A DNA stretch of 7,400 nt from Gammaproteobacteria bacterium UBA3067 (GCA_002366835.1 DFBZ01000092.1:2893-10292); one strand, 5' to 3'. Positions 1 to 6,006 are shown, numbered from the stretch's first letter. Numbers and translations: made by a program. The notes: generated from the letters alone by a model not told the origin.

Positions 1-90
1 GCCTTCACCACACTTACCTTCGCTTTTGGCTTTTTTCATGCCTTCGCCGCACTTACCTTCGCCTTTGGCTTTTTTCATGCCTTCGCCGCA
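1..90. repeat. 39-bp tandem repeat encoding the EGKCG repeats
   Basis: Positions 1-39 and 40-78 are near-identical copies of a 39-bp unit, with 3 differences. The first ~12 bases of a third, diverging copy lie at 79-90. The unit encodes 13 residues (EGKCGEGMKKAKG-type) of the HvfA-like precursor. The differences between the two full copies are two silent changes and one neighbouring-codon change (Gly to Ser), so the repeat seems to be maintained at protein level. The array continues past the left edge, so the copy number is unknown. Confidence 0.9.
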
Positions 91-243
91 CGAGCCTTCC
101 GCTACTTGCATATAGCCGCTGGATAATTCAGTCATACCAAATGGGTTTGCTTCGGCTTGTGCATTGGTGGATACCATTGCGCCAGATACCATGACGGTTC
201 CGAGAGTAGCGAGTAAAGCTTTGCGAGAATTAATTGATTTCAT
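1..243 (-). CDS. hvfA: HvfA-like RiPP precursor (putative oxazolone/thioamide-modified peptide), 3' end beyond window
   Basis: The reading frame starts with ATG at 243-241 and stays open to the window edge, giving 81 residues with no stop. Residues 1-30 look like a Sec signal peptide: basic start (MKSINSRK), a hydrophobic core (about 9-25) and an AQA cleavage motif at 28-30. A conserved-looking linker (FGMTELSSGYMQVAEG, 35-50) is followed by 13-residue repeats carrying EG(K/S)CG at 49-53, 62-66 and 75-79, with MKKAK between them. This layout matches the HvfA family. In that family the Cys of EGKCG motifs is converted to an oxazolone-thioamide by an HvfB (DUF692/MNIO) enzyme with its partner HvfC, giving copper-binding peptides. 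The first repeat has Ser where the others have Lys. An AAGGA ribosome site lies at 250-254, 6 nt upstream. The modifying enzymes would be expected to the left, outside the window. The family call rests on pattern recognition; copper binding is inferred. Confidence 0.8.
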   Translation of the reverse strand, partial: MKSINSRKALLATLGTVMVSGAMVSTNAQAEANPFGMTELSSGYMQVAEGSCGEGMKKAKGEGKCGEGMKKAKSEGKCGEG

Positions 244-308
244 GGTTTTTCCTTGAGGTTTATTTTAGTTGGGTTAATTTCCGATAGCGCTGCGCGTAAC
301 CCGATTGC

Positions 309-317
309 AATATAGCA
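309..317 (-). promoter_or_regulatory. possible extended -10 promoter for the HvfA-like gene
   Basis: On the minus strand this reads TGCTATATT, an extended -10 (TG, one base, TATATT) lying about 66 nt upstream of the start codon. No good -35 sits at the standard distance; TTTTGA lies 16 bp upstream. Arms of a GATTGC/GCAATC inverted repeat (303-308 and 327-332) flank the element, so a repressor could bind over it. This is motif reading only. Confidence 0.35.
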
Positions 318-334
318 AAACTTCGCGCAATCAA

Positions 335-346
335 AAAACAAGTTTG
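335..346. promoter_or_regulatory. possible PsrA-type fatty-acid regulator site
   Basis: The sequence AAAAC-AA-GTTTG resembles the (G/C)AAAC-N2-4-GTTT(G/C) palindrome bound by PsrA, the TetR-family repressor of fatty-acid degradation genes in pseudomonads and Shewanella. One outer base departs from the consensus. It lies in the shared regulatory region, 253 bp before fadH and nearer the precursor promoter, which weakens the case. AT-rich palindromes of this kind also arise by chance. Confidence 0.25.
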
Positions 347-587
347 CCTGTTTGAGTATGTGTACAGCGAAGGGCTTAAGAATTTTGTCCTACTTAAGTT
401 CGACTAAAGTGAATTTGGAAAGTTTCAATAAAAGTGTAACTAAGCGATTTTATAAGCAGACGAGGATTGCAAGTGACTGATTTTATTTGTTAAGTTGTGG
501 TGCGAATGTTAGTTTTCAGCCATATGACAACAAGGTGGTTTATTTTTCACATGCTAAGTTTATAGTTCTGCATGTGTTAGACGTTTC

Positions 588-593
588 AGGAGA
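588..593 (+). promoter_or_regulatory. ribosome binding site deciding the GTG start of fadH
   Basis: AGGAGA lies 5 nt before the GTG at 599-601. No in-frame ATG lies near the expected N terminus. The encoded start (SESSQYQKLLQPLDLG) aligns with the N terminus of E. coli FadH, so GTG is taken as the initiation codon. Confidence 0.75.
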
Positions 594-598
594 AGAGA

Positions 599-2635
599 GT
601 GAGTGAATCAAGTCAATATCAAAAATTACTGCAACCGCTAGACCTTGGCTATACCCAGCTGCGTAACCGCGTCATTATGGGGTCTATGCATACCGGTCTC
701 GAAGAACACTACGAGGGCCTTGGCAAAATGGCCGAGTTTTTTGCCGAGCGGGCGCGCGGTGGAGTGGGTTTGATGATTACAGGTGGTTACGGCACCTCTC
801 CGCGTGCTGCATTAGGGCCAGGCTCTGCATTAATGGTGACCGAGGAAGATTCCGAAAAGCATAAAATCGTTACGCAGCGTGTACACGAAGAGGGCGGCCT
901 GATTGCCTTACAGCTTTTGAATGCCGGTCGGCAGGCTTATCACCCCAATGCGATTGCCCCTTCTGATATTAAATCCCCCATATACCCTTTCCCGCCTCAC
1001 CCCCTTAGTGACAAAGAAGTAGAAGATGAAATTGATGGCTTTGTGAATGCCGCCGTTTTGGCTCAGGCTGCCGGTTATGACGGCGTGGAAGTGATGGGTT
1101 CGGAAGGTTATCTGATTAATCAGTTTCTTTCTGCCCGCTCCAATCAGCGCGATGATCGCTGGGGGGGCAGCTATGAGAATCGTATGCGCTTTCCTGTTGA
1201 AATTGTCTCTCGTATTCGTCAGCGTGTGGGTGAAAAATTCATTATCGTTTACCGCTTATCCATGTTGGATTTGGTGCCTGGGGGCAGTAGTTGGGATGAG
1301 ACGGTGAAACTGGCCAAGGCCATCGAAGCAGCCGGTGTGACCATTATCAATACCGGCATCGGCTGGCACGAGGCGCGTATTCCCACCATTGCCACCATGG
1401 TGCCAAGGGCGGCGTTTTCTTCTATCACCGGCCAGCTCAAGAAGGAGGTATCGGTACCTGTTTGCGCGAGTAATCGGATCAATACACCAGAAGTAGCGGA
1501 ACAAGTACTGGAAGAGGGTGAGGCTGATTTAGTCTCTATGGCGCGCCCAATGCTGGCTGACCCCGAGTTTGTCAATAAGGCGCGCAACGGCCAGCGGGCC
1601 AATATTAATATTTGTATTGGCTGTAATCAGGCCTGTCTTGATCACACGTTTGTGGGGAAGCGCTCTTCTTGCTTAGTAAACCCTCGAGCGTGTTATGAAA
1701 CAGAGCTGGTTTATACGCCTACCGATAAGCCCCAAAAAATAGCCGTTGTGGGAGCGGGGCCAGCGGGTTTAGCCTTTTCAGTGGTTGCCGCGCAACGTGG
1801 CCACAAGGTCACCTTATTTGATGCCAGCGCTGAAATCGGTGGACAGTTCAATTACGCGAAACAAATTCCCGGTAAGGAAGAGTTCCAGGAAACCATTAAT
1901 TATTTCCAGGCTGAGCTGGAAAAATATACGGTCGATGTTCGCTTAGGTAAAACAATCGATGCAGACAGTCTGATTAATGATGGCTATGAGCAAGTGATAT
2001 TGGCCACTGGTATTGTGCCTCGTGATTTGGGCTTAGAGGGTGCGAGTCACCCCAAAGTGCTCTCTTACCTAGATGTTATCAGGGATAAAAAACCAGTGGG
2101 TAAGCGTGTTGCCATCATTGGTGCAGGGGGCATCGGTTTTGATGTCGCCGAGTTGCTCGCCCACGGCAAAACCAATACGGCTCTGGACAAACAGGCATTT
2201 TTTAAAGAGTGGGGTATCGATGCCAGTCTTGCTGCAAGAGGGGGCATTGAAGGCATTCAAGCGGAGGTGGAAGCATCTCCACGTGACATTTATTTATTAC
2301 AACGTAAAACCAGCAAAGTGGGGGCAGGCCTGGGGAAAACCACTGGTTGGATTCATCGCACTACCTTGGCGAATAAAGGGGTGAATATGCTGAATGGTGT
2401 AAGTTATCAAAAAATTGATGATGCCGGATTGCATATTACGCTGGGTGATGAACCGCGCTGTTTGGAAGTGGATAACGTGATTATTTGTGCTGGTCAGGAA
2501 TCTCTGCGTTCTTTACAGGAACCCTTGGAAGCGGCGAGTATTTCCGTGCATTTAATTGGCGGAGCTGACAAAGCACTTGAATTGGACGCCAAAAGAGCCA
2601 TTGATCAAGGAAGTCGATTAGCCGCTGATTTATAA
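599..2635 (+). CDS. fadH: NADPH-dependent 2,4-dienoyl-CoA reductase FadH
   Basis: This enzyme reduces 2,4-dienoyl-CoA intermediates so that unsaturated fatty acids can pass through beta-oxidation in the cytoplasm. At 678 residues it matches E. coli FadH (672) end to end. Residues 1 to about 370 form an Old Yellow Enzyme FMN barrel with the catalytic Tyr171 (GSEGYLIN) and His257 (GIGWHEARIP), equivalent to E. coli Tyr166 and His252. The 4Fe-4S ligands are Cys339, Cys342, Cys346 and Cys358 (CIGCNQAC, then C12 later). The C-terminal half carries a FAD-binding GAGPAG at 385-390 and a second dinucleotide-binding GAGGIG at 508-513 for NADPH. All key residues are present, so it should be active. The start is GTG. 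TAA is followed directly by TAG. The DUF4345-like gene begins 27 bp downstream and is probably co-transcribed. Confidence 0.97.
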   Translation: MSESSQYQKLLQPLDLGYTQLRNRVIMGSMHTGLEEHYEGLGKMAEFFAERARGGVGLMITGGYGTSPRAALGPGSALMVTEEDSEKHKIVTQRVHEEGGLIALQLLNAGRQAYHPNAIAPSDIKSPIYPFPPHPLSDKEVEDEIDGFVNAAVLAQAAGYDGVEVMGSEGYLINQFLSARSNQRDDRWGGSYENRMRFPVEIVSRIRQRVGEKFIIVYRLSMLDLVPGGSSWDETVKLAKAIEAAGVTIINTGIGWHEARIPTIATMVPRAAFSSITGQLKKEVSVPVCASNRINTPEVAEQVLEEGEADLVSMARPMLADPEFVNKARNGQRANINICIGCNQACLDHTFVGKRSSCLVNPRACYETELVYTPTDKPQKIAVVGAGPAGLAFSVVAAQRGHKVTLFDASAEIGGQFNYAKQIPGKEEFQETINYFQAELEKYTVDVRLGKTIDADSLINDGYEQVILATGIVPRDLGLEGASHPKVLSYLDVIRDKKPVGKRVAIIGAGGIGFDVAELLAHGKTNTALDKQAFFKEWGIDASLAARGGIEGIQAEVEASPRDIYLLQRKTSKVGAGLGKTTGWIHRTTLANKGVNMLNGVSYQKIDDAGLHITLGDEPRCLEVDNVIICAGQESLRSLQEPLEAASISVHLIGGADKALELDAKRAIDQGSRLAADL

Positions 2636-2662
2636 TAGCTGCCTCATACACGGAGAAAAATA

Positions 2663-3037
2663 ATGTTAAGAATATTCCTGATTGCTTCTGTTTTTATTTG
2701 GCTGCCCTATGGGCTAATGTGCTTTCTGTTTCCAGGTCTAGTTGGCGGGTTTAACGGCATTCAACCCGTTGCCGATACCGGCTTGATTGAGTTCAAAGCA
2801 ATATACGGTGGCTTGCAATCAGGGATGGGCTTGATGGTGCTTTTTGCGTTGATGAACTCACGCTTTGAACGCCCGGCATTGCTGATGCTGATGTTTCTCT
2901 GTGGTTTCATGGCTTTGGCGCGATATATCGCAACAGACTTTGATGTGGCCGTTTCTTTTTACACCTATATGGCACTGGTGCTGGAAGGCGCAACGGCTTT
3001 ATTGGCATTTTGGTTGCTGGGTGAGGCACAGGATTAG
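2663..3037 (+). CDS. small four-helix membrane protein, DUF4345-like
   Basis: A 124-residue integral inner-membrane protein with four predicted helices at about 4-26, 45-65, 71-92 and 97-119. The FKAIYGGLQSGMGLMVLF stretch (44-61), a buried Arg-Tyr in helix 3 (RYIA, 87-90) and a late acidic residue in helix 4 (LEGA) are like those in DUF4345 proteins, whose function is unknown. The start is ATG with GGAG at 2652-2655, 7 nt upstream. It follows fadH by 27 bp and precedes a strong terminator, so the two probably form one transcript. This suggests, without proving, a role connected with lipid or membrane metabolism. The family assignment is from memory of its pattern. Confidence 0.8.
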   Translation: MLRIFLIASVFIWLPYGLMCFLFPGLVGGFNGIQPVADTGLIEFKAIYGGLQSGMGLMVLFALMNSRFERPALLMLMFLCGFMALARYIATDFDVAVSFYTYMALVLEGATALLAFWLLGEAQD

Positions 3038-3114
3038 TTTTTGATTATCTGGGGGCGATAGGCTGCCCGTTAAAAAGCGCTTTGAAATATTTCAACCTAG
3101 AAACCGCAGCTGGA

Positions 3115-3232
3115 CTCGCTTGAGAGTGCGTTTATTGGGTTCGATAATACAGTAACAAAAGCTCAGAATAGCCGGCTATTCCGAGCTTTTTTTGCGAAAT
3201 TAGCGGGCCCAATAAACGTGCTATCGAGTGAG
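3115..3232 (+). repeat. 118-bp gap-free imperfect palindrome (59-bp arms) downstream of the fadH operon
   Basis: Arms 3115-3173 and 3174-3232 align inversely without any indel: 45 of 59 positions are Watson-Crick, 7 are G-T oppositions and 7 are true mismatches. The best block is CGTTTATTGGG (3129-3139) with its complement at 3208-3218. The tip (3157-3190) is the terminator hairpin. In a plus-strand RNA the 7 G-T positions would pair as G-U, whereas a minus-strand RNA would gain only the two A-C positions. The structure therefore favours plus-strand transcripts reading out of the fadH operon. It could be a long 3' UTR hairpin, a small RNA or a mobile-element core. Confidence 0.8.
3157..3193 (+). 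terminator. strong rho-independent terminator, possibly bidirectional
   Basis: The hairpin pairs AAAAGCTC-A-GAATAGCC (3157-3173) with its complement (3174-3190), with one A-C mismatch and a tight tip. It ends in seven T residues (3187-3193). It closes the fadH operon, 120 bp after the last stop. Read on the minus strand the T run is only four long, so termination of the convergent operon would be weaker. Confidence 0.85.
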
Positions 3233-3266
3233 GAGGCGGACTCACCCAACAGGCGAAAATTCTATT

Positions 3267-3295
3267 TTTAAAATAACTTACTATAGCAGTGTAAA
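3267..3295 (-). promoter_or_regulatory. possible leftward promoter inside the nested repeat
   Basis: On the minus strand TTTACA (3295-3290) and TTTAAA (3272-3267) are separated by 17 bp, a fair sigma70 match. A transcript starting near 3260 would run through the 118-bp palindrome to the T-rich end of the left outer arm (about 3072), giving an RNA of roughly 190 nt. The region is AT-rich, so chance matches are likely. Confidence 0.25.
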
Positions 3296-3331
3296 CTTCC
3301 AGTCTGGGCCGGCCAACTGCGGCTTCTAGGT

Positions 3332-3943
3332 TCAAAGCGCTTTTTTTATGCGTGTTTGCAGAGCAGGTATTACCTCTTCATCAAACCATGGGTTTCGTTT
3401 TAACCAGATATTATTACGTGGGCTCGGATGAGGAAGCGGAAAAAATTCCGGCGCATAGTCCTGCCAGTTTTGCACGGTTTGTGTCAGTGTTTTTTGACGC
3501 CGTTTGCCGAGATAGTGCTGAATGGCGTATTGGCCCACCAATAGCGTGGTGCCGATATGGGAAAGCTGTTCTTGTAAGGCTGGCATCCACGTTTCGGCGC
3601 ACTCTTTTCTTGGTGGTAAGTCGCCAGATTTTCCTCGGCCGGGGTAGCAAAACCCCATGGGGATGATGGCGATTTGCGTTTCATCATAAAAGGTCTTTTT
3701 ATCTATATTCAGCCACGTTCTGAGTCGTTCGCCACTGGCGTCATCCCAGGGGATACCGCTTTCATGCACACGGGTGCCGGGGGCCTGACCAACAATCAGT
3801 AAACGAGAAGTTTTACTTGCGCGTAGTACAGGCTTAGGCCCAAGGGGTAGGTGGTCGGCGCAAAGTGTACAGCGCCTGATTTCAGTCAGAAGTGTATCGA
3901 GGGGGCTCGCGTTACTATCGCCATGAAGGGGGATGGGTTTCAT
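3332..3943 (-). CDS. uracil-DNA glycosylase family protein with four Fe-S-type cysteines
   Basis: The predicted protein has 203 residues from ATG 3943-3941. It shows the UDG-superfamily motifs: motif A GQAPG (52-56) and motif B HPSPRN (172-177). Four cysteines (25, 28, 99 and 115) are spaced as C-x2-C and C-x15-C, like the 4Fe-4S ligands of family 4 enzymes. Such enzymes excise uracil from DNA. Here motif A has Gln where family 4 usually has Glu (GEAPG), so activity or substrate may differ. A longer frame from TTG at 3979 would overlap ubiX by 26 nt. I prefer the ATG because it lies 10 nt after the ubiX stop and family members usually have a short N terminus before the first CxxC. There is no clear Shine-Dalgarno at that distance, so translational coupling is likely. 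The stop codon lies inside the outer right arm of the inverted repeat. Confidence 0.88.
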   Translation of the reverse strand: MKPIPLHGDSNASPLDTLLTEIRRCTLCADHLPLGPKPVLRASKTSRLLIVGQAPGTRVHESGIPWDDASGERLRTWLNIDKKTFYDETQIAIIPMGFCYPGRGKSGDLPPRKECAETWMPALQEQLSHIGTTLLVGQYAIQHYLGKRRQKTLTQTVQNWQDYAPEFFPLPHPSPRNNIWLKRNPWFDEEVIPALQTRIKKAL

Positions 3944-3953
3944 TTTTCGCGCT

Positions 3954-4571
3954 TTATGACTCTCCCCAGCGGGGTGCAATTTTTTGATCTATTCCTAGCT
4001 GGTCGAGAATGCGGCCGACGATAAAGTCGATCATATGCTGAATATTCTCGGGTTGGTGATAAAAGCCTGGGCTGGCGGGCAGAATAGTCACACCCATTTG
4101 GCTAAGCTTGAGCATGTTTTCCAGGTGAATGGTGGAATAAGGGGTTTCCCGTGGCACCAGAATCAGTTTTTTCCCTTCTTTTAAGGTGACATCGGCGGCG
4201 CGCTCGATAAGATTATTAGAGTGGCCTTGGGCGATGGCCGCGAGGGAACCTGTGCTGCAGGGGCACACCACCATGGTGGGCGCCAAGGATGAACCAGATG
4301 CTACGGGTGCCAGCCATTGATCCAGCCCATAAATGTTTATTTGCTCTTCTTTGGCATGGTAGCGCTTAGCAAAGAAGGCGCGGCGATCGGCTTTTTGCGC
4401 GGGTAGCTTTATATCGGTTTCGGTGGCAATGACGATTTGGGCGGCTTTAGAAATCATCACGTTAACGCTGTAGTCTGCAGCCAGCAGGCATTCCAACAAG
4501 CGTAAGCCGTATTGCGCGCCAGAGGCACCGGTGATGGCGAGGGTGACTGCTTTGGTTTTTGTGTTAGACAT
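3954..4571 (-). CDS. ubiX: UbiX flavin prenyltransferase
   Basis: UbiX attaches a dimethylallyl group to FMN, producing the prenyl-FMN cofactor of UbiD-type decarboxylases such as the one in ubiquinone synthesis. The 205-residue protein has normal family length. It carries the FMN-binding GASGAQYG (15-22), SGS (92-94), the CPCSTGSLAAIA segment (103-114), NLIERAADV (120-128), VPRETP (139-144) and PGFY (168-171), including the Arg, Glu and Tyr associated with prenyl transfer. The ATG overlaps the end of mpl by 8 nt (ATGTCTAA), indicating translational coupling. The mpl-ubiX order is also found in Pseudomonas. No ubiD lies in the window. Confidence 0.96.
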   Translation of the reverse strand: MSNTKTKAVTLAITGASGAQYGLRLLECLLAADYSVNVMISKAAQIVIATETDIKLPAQKADRRAFFAKRYHAKEEQINIYGLDQWLAPVASGSSLAPTMVVCPCSTGSLAAIAQGHSNNLIERAADVTLKEGKKLILVPRETPYSTIHLENMLKLSQMGVTILPASPGFYHQPENIQHMIDFIVGRILDQLGIDQKIAPRWGES

Positions 4572-5940
4572 GGGCTTCTTTAAGTTTTTGCATCAGTTTT
4601 TTGTGAATTCCACCAAAACCACCATTGCTCATGAAAACGATATGGTTGCCGCTTTGGGCTTCCTTTAGCGCTTTCGATATTATTTCTTCAATGCTTTCGC
4701 AAACATATAAGGGCTGCTTGGAGGTGTTTTTTTTAAGCGTTTCTTCCAGACTCCAGGGCATATTTTCGGGTTGCAGCCAAATGCTGATATCGGCCGCCGA
4801 GGCAGATTGGGCGAGTTGGTCTTTATGGAAACCCGCTTGCATGGTGTTTGAGCGGGGTTCGATGATGGCGATAATGCGTGCCTCACCCACCTTGTTGCGT
4901 AAGCCTTCTAGGGTGGTGGCGATAGCAGTGGGGTGATGAGCGAAATCATCGTAAAGCGTTATGCCATTGATGCAGCCCAACTCTTCCATGCGTCGTTTTA
5001 CGCCGGAAAATGCACTGAGAGCGGCGCAGGCATTTTCTAGCGTCACTCCGGCATGGTGGGCCGCCGCAATCGCTGCCAAGCCGTTGTGGACGCTATGCAG
5101 GCCGCTTTGCGTCCACTGAACTTTTCCGGCCAGTTTTCCGTGATGGAGTACGTCAAAGTGAGAGCCATCTTTACTGTGTAAGCAATATTGCCAAGTGGCC
5201 TCGGTGTTGGCTTCTGCGATGGTTTCTACGGGAGTCCAGCAGCCTTTATTAAGGCTTTCTTCAAGGTTGGCATCCTGAGCGGGTGTGATGATGCAGCCCT
5301 CCGAGGGAATCGTACGCACCAAGTAGTGAAACTGGGTTTGAATAGCCGCTAAGTCAGGAAAAATATCTGCATGATCAAACTCAAGATTATTCAGAATGGC
5401 GGTGCGTGGGTGATAGTGAATAAACTTGGAACGCTTGTCGAAAAAAGCGCTGTCGTATTCGTCGGCTTCAACAACAAAGTAGGGCGCTTGGCCAAGGCTG
5501 GCAGAGGCGGGCAGATTTTGGGGAACGCCGCCAATGAGGTAACCGGGATTGAGCCCCTGATGATGAAGGATCCAGGCCACCATCGAGCTGGTGCTGGTTT
5601 TGCCGTGTGTTCCGGCTACCGCGATGACATGGCGTTCTTGCAGAACATGTTCCGCCAACCATTGGGGGCCGGAGGTATAAGGGATGCCTTGATTAAGCAG
5701 GGCTTCAACGATGGGGTTGCCACGGCTCATGGCGTTTCCCACAATCACTAGATCCGGTTTTTCGTCAAGGTAAGAGGGCTCGAAACCTTGCTTGAGCCGT
5801 ATGCCATTTTCCTCAAGCTGAGTACTCATGGGCGGGTAGACATTGGCATCACAGCCGCTTACCTGATGGCCTGATTCTTTTGCCAGCAAGGCAAGGCTGC
5901 CCATAAAGGTGCCGCAAATTCCTAAAATAAATAGACGCAT
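4564..5940 (-). CDS. mpl: Mpl, UDP-N-acetylmuramate:L-Ala-gamma-D-Glu-meso-Dap ligase
   Basis: Mpl joins recycled murein tripeptide directly to UDP-MurNAc, returning cell-wall peptide to peptidoglycan synthesis in the cytoplasm. The 458 residues match E. coli Mpl (457). Visible features are the N-terminal Rossmann start (RLFILGICGTFMG, 2-14), the ATP P-loop AGTHGKTS (109-116), EADEYDSAFFDKRSKF (158-173) and LEFDHADIF (186-194). They continue with DDFAHHPTA (331-339), EPRSNTM (361-367) and the C-terminal GGFGGIHKKL (440-449). These separate Mpl from MurC. The start is fixed by homology, yet the 20 nt before the ATG hold no purine-rich Shine-Dalgarno. It lies 66 bp after the membrane-protein gene and overlaps ubiX. 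Confidence 0.97.
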   Translation of the reverse strand: MRLFILGICGTFMGSLALLAKESGHQVSGCDANVYPPMSTQLEENGIRLKQGFEPSYLDEKPDLVIVGNAMSRGNPIVEALLNQGIPYTSGPQWLAEHVLQERHVIAVAGTHGKTSTSSMVAWILHHQGLNPGYLIGGVPQNLPASASLGQAPYFVVEADEYDSAFFDKRSKFIHYHPRTAILNNLEFDHADIFPDLAAIQTQFHYLVRTIPSEGCIITPAQDANLEESLNKGCWTPVETIAEANTEATWQYCLHSKDGSHFDVLHHGKLAGKVQWTQSGLHSVHNGLAAIAAAHHAGVTLENACAALSAFSGVKRRMEELGCINGITLYDDFAHHPTAIATTLEGLRNKVGEARIIAIIEPRSNTMQAGFHKDQLAQSASAADISIWLQPENMPWSLEETLKKNTSKQPLYVCESIEEIISKALKEAQSGNHIVFMSNGGFGGIHKKLMQKLKEAHV

Positions 5941-6006
5941 ATATGGGGGTGTTTTGTTGGGGAGTAGTTCACACGCTCTTAGTGTGGTGGTTTATTTGGA
6001 GCTTCC

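Larger units (their letters stand above)
244..598. other. divergent intergenic region between the HvfA-like gene and fadH
   Basis: This 355-bp stretch holds no convincing gene. It must contain the promoters of both the leftward precursor gene and rightward fadH. Visible elements are an extended -10 for the minus strand (309-317), a PsrA-like palindrome (335-346), two copies of the palindrome CTTAAG 18 bp apart (375-380 and 393-398), and a GGGTTA/TAACCC pair (271-276 with 297-302) that could form a hairpin in the precursor's leader. I see no strong -35/-10 pair for fadH; TATAGT at 561-566 is the best -10 guess. Confidence 0.6.
3072..3345. repeat. nested inverted repeat, outer arms 3072-3113 and 3313-3345 (MITE-like or structured RNA)
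   Basis: Left arm segments 3072-3084 (AAAAAGCGCTTTG) and 3094-3113 (AACCTAG... CTGG) are inversely repeated at 3333-3345 and 3313-3332, matching at 31 of 33 positions. The left arm carries a 9-nt insertion (3085-3093) that completes a 14-bp palindrome, TTGAAATATTTCAA (3082-3095). The right arm runs over the stop codon and last codons of the leftward glycosylase gene. A TA dinucleotide sits at both outer ends (3071-3072 and 3347-3348), as TA-duplicating MITEs show, but this could be chance. Inside lies a second palindrome (3115-3232) placed off-centre: 1 nt separates it from the left arm and 80 nt from the right. No transposase is present. Its nature is unknown. Confidence 0.75.

Noticed and set aside
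368..402. CGAA...CTTAAG...CTTAAG...TTCG dyad upstream of fadH
   Set aside because: The arms are interrupted and short; no known operator is recognised, so it is mentioned only within the intergenic description.
1249..1602. 117-codon minus-strand frame inside fadH
   Set aside because: It is antisense to conserved FadH catalytic and barrel segments, with no ribosome site or recognisable product.
3132..3335. 67-codon open frame on the minus strand
   Set aside because: It lies wholly within the nested inverted repeat, its sequence follows the palindrome, it has no ribosome site and no protein-like motif.
3072..3345. Integron attC-like site
   Set aside because: It is palindromic like attC, but I found no properly oriented GTTRRRY/RYYYAAC core pair at the ends and no integrase in the window.
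5371..5751. 126-codon open frame on the plus strand inside mpl
   Set aside because: It runs opposite to mpl, whose conserved motifs cover the same bases; a shadow frame.
5970..5986. CACAC/GTGTG hairpin before mpl
   Set aside because: Only 5 bp with a 7-nt loop and no T run; likely chance.
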